Source: a virus. From it: a stretch of DNA of 20,183 nt. Positions 18,918 through 20,183 of the stretch are shown here, in pieces (within the stretch, counting starts at the first letter, position 1; every line of letters starts with the position of its first letter). The notes under the pieces were generated by a model. It did not search any database. It had not been told where the DNA came from and saw only the letters and a list, made by a program, of their open reading frames with translations. A program made the translations under genes and the position numbers. The stretch is from the IMG/VR virus record IMGVR_UViG_3300009774_000031, positions 1-20,183 of that record. One strand, 5' to 3'.

Positions 18918-19400
18918 ATGCCAACCCCCGCCAACCACCTGTACCGCCCCAGCGCCGCCCGCGTGCTGGTGCTGGACGGCGCCGTGCCGGCCCCCCGCGG
19001 CGCCCGCCCGGTCCCGCGCCCGAGCTGGCCCGTCAAGGACCCGGCCGACGTGCTGGATTACCAGTTCGACATCGCCCCGGCGCTGACCGGCGCGGACGGC
19101 GATGCCGTGGCGACGCTGGACGTGTCCATCATCCCCGCCGACCCCGGCGGCGTCGCGGTCGTGTCGGCCGCCGCCGATGGCGCGCGCGCCGTGCTGTGGC
19201 TGGGCGGCGGCCTTGCCGGCACGACCTACACCGTCACGCTCACCATCGGCACGCAGGCCGGGCGCGTGCTGTCCCGCGCCGTGCTGCTGCCGGTCCAGGC
19301 GCTGTCCGGCGCATTGTCCCAGCCCGGCATCCTGCAGACCGAATCCGGCGCCGCCGTCCAGGACGGCATGGGCCGCCCGCTGCTGACCAAGGGAGCCTGA
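18918..19400 (+). CDS. Phage fibre-tail adaptor-like protein
   Basis: A 160-residue protein starting at the ATG at 18918 with AGGAG (18905-18909). It includes PSWPVKDPADVLDYQFDIAP, LDVSIIPADPGGVAVVSAAA, RAVLWLGGGLAGTTYTVTLT and IGTQAGRVLSRAVLLPVQAL. This Ig-like beta arrangement (DPxExLDY...W.L..G.....Y.V...V.T..GR) is the signature of small 'fibre-tail adaptor' proteins encoded beside fibre genes of proteobacterial prophages. It presumably links or stabilises a fibre on the baseplate. The last 25 residues (ILQTESGAAVQDGMGRPLLT) are extended. It is followed after four bases by the tailspike gene. Confidence 0.7.
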   Translation: MPTPANHLYRPSAARVLVLDGAVPAPRGARPVPRPSWPVKDPADVLDYQFDIAPALTGADGDAVATLDVSIIPADPGGVAVVSAAADGARAVLWLGGGLAGTTYTVTLTIGTQAGRVLSRAVLLPVQALSGALSQPGILQTESGAAVQDGMGRPLLTKGA

Positions 19401-19404
19401 CCCC

Positions 19405-20166
19405 ATGCCCACCATCGACGACCTGGACCCTGCCGCCGCCGCCGCCGACGACGACCTGGTGCCCGTCAGCCGCGGCGGCCGCGTGCTGCGCGCCACCCGC
19501 GCGCAAATGGTCGCCGGCCTGCAACCCGCGCTGTCCCTGCCCGCCGGCACCCTGCTGGGCCGCGCCAGCCCCGGTGTAGGCGCGCCGGAGCGCATCGGCC
19601 TGGGCGCCGGGCTGCGCCTGCAAGGCGGCGTGCTGTCCGGTGCGGCGCCATACGCCGTCGCGGCCCTGCCCGCCGCGGCGCCGCCCGCGCCGACCGACCT
19701 GGTGCCGCTGTCCCAATCCGGCGCCGACGCGGCCCTGCCCTATGCCACGCTGATGGCGGGCCTTGGCGCGCTCCGCGGTATCGACCTGTCCGCCCACCGC
19801 GCCGCCGCTCCCGGTGGCGCCGCGCGGGACCTGTCGGCTTGGCTGGCCGACGCCGTGACGCCCGAGGCCTTCGGCGCCCTGGGCGACGGCGCGCATGACG
19901 ACACCGACGCGCTGGACCGCGCCATCGCGACCGGTCGCCCAGTGCGCCTGGCGCCCCGCGCCTATGCCGTGCGCGCGGGCTGGACCGTGGCGCGCGACGC
20001 CGTGCTGGCGGGCGTGCCGGGCCGCAGCACGCTGCGCCGCCTGCCGACGCCGGGCGTCCCGGCCGGGGGTGCGTTCATCAACGTGACGGGCACCTCCTTC
20101 ACCGCGCTGCACGTAGAGTTCGACGCGGGCGCACCCCCCGGCGACGCCTGGGGCGTGCTGGTGTAG
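19405..20166 (+). CDS. Tailspike N-terminal part with beta-helix start, ended early by amber codon
   Basis: A 253-residue frame. The N-terminal part reads LVPVSRGGRVLRATRAQMVA and QPALSLPAGTLLGRASPG, a head-binding or linker region with two repeats of the 'LVPxSxxGxxxxxPYAxLMAGL' type. At about residue 150 EAFGALGDGAHDDTDALDRA begins a right-handed parallel beta-helix (pectate-lyase-3-like), as in tailspikes that cleave surface polysaccharide. After FDAGAPPGDAWGVLV the frame meets TAG at 20164-20166. The same frame continues PACTR to the window end, the expected next residues in such proteins. The helix as encoded has only one or two coils, far too short. So this is probably the truncated or interrupted front of a longer tailspike; a sequencing error or amber suppression is also possible. 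Confidence 0.68.
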   Translation: MPTIDDLDPAAAAADDDLVPVSRGGRVLRATRAQMVAGLQPALSLPAGTLLGRASPGVGAPERIGLGAGLRLQGGVLSGAAPYAVAALPAAAPPAPTDLVPLSQSGADAALPYATLMAGLGALRGIDLSAHRAAAPGGAARDLSAWLADAVTPEAFGALGDGAHDDTDALDRAIATGRPVRLAPRAYAVRAGWTVARDAVLAGVPGRSTLRRLPTPGVPAGGAFINVTGTSFTALHVEFDAGAPPGDAWGVLV

Positions 20167-20183
20167 CCCGCCTGTACCCGCAC

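Larger units (their letters stand above)
1..20183 (+). mobile_element. Prophage structural module (contractile-tailed phage), both ends outside the window
   Basis: An ordered run of portal, scaffold, capsid, connector, sheath, tube, chaperone, baseplate and fibre genes, nearly all on the plus strand with small gaps or 4-base overlaps, is diagnostic of a phage late operon. The sheath plus gpV/gpW/gpJ/gpI genes make it a contractile-tailed phage with a P2/Mu-style baseplate. Portal and capsid genes argue against a headless tailocin. Neither end, integrase, terminase nor lysis genes are visible here, so completeness and inducibility cannot be judged. Premature amber codons and repeats invading the gaps hint that the prophage may be partly decayed. 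Confidence 0.92.

Noticed and set aside
17437-18924. 495-codon open frame on the minus strand
   Set aside because: Shadow of the glycine-rich fibre gene; the Ala/Arg-rich product simply mirrors GGC repeats. The real minus-strand gene ends upstream at 17446.

Overview
The window is part of a prophage encoding a contractile-tailed (myovirus-type) phage in a very GC-rich bacterium. The host is most likely an alphaproteobacterium of the Acetobacteraceae (Roseomonas-like). This rests on the extreme G/C bias at third codon positions, the style of the structural proteins, and several copies of a CGTCATTGCGAGCC-type palindromic repeat familiar from alphaproteobacterial genomes. The host assignment is an inference.

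Layout. Head: portal C-terminus (1-213), scaffold-like protein (210-566), gp10-like morphogenesis protein (563-1462), major capsid protein (2509-3831) and head-tail connector or neck proteins (3836-5782). Tail: a 46-residue protein (5973-6113), sheath (6117-7691), tube (7705-8151), a tail-assembly chaperone pair joined by a probable programmed -1 frameshift (8241-8761), and a Pro/Ala-rich protein in the tape-measure position (8865-9839). Baseplate: hub-associated protein (9986-10534), LysM-like gpX (10531-10713), gpD (10697-11665), gpV spike (11658-12173), gpW (14935-15303), gpJ (15310-16419) and gpI (16416-16961). Fibres: glycine-rich fibre (17539-18783), fibre-adaptor-like protein (18918-19400) and a beta-helix tailspike N-terminus that ends at an amber codon (19405-20166).

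Three blocks look like cargo added to this structural operon. (1) At about 935-2160 the gp10-like protein continues into a hydrophobic segment, a linker and a polymorphic-toxin-like C-terminal domain. Two tandem, diverged copies of a candidate immunity gene follow. (2) At 12174-14756, between gpV and gpW, lies a lower-GC island. It carries a GHKL-type ATPase, a DUF4325 STAS-like protein and a small protein with one N-terminal membrane helix, in tight succession. This looks like a three-gene signalling or defence module. A decayed DUF433/DUF5615-type toxin-antitoxin pair, cut by a palindromic repeat, follows it. (3) At 16958-17446 a single antisense gene encodes a small exported protein.

Six copies of a roughly 100-base palindromic repeat sit in the gaps between structural genes. 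Most begin just after a stop codon, and three end 21-24 bases before the next start codon. A different, 39-base-arm inverted repeat precedes the tail sheath genes. The -1 frameshift signal is unusually clear: slippery heptamer CCCAAAC, a 6-base spacer, then a perfect 11-bp GC stem.

No tRNA, rRNA, CRISPR array, integrase or attachment site was recognised in the window.
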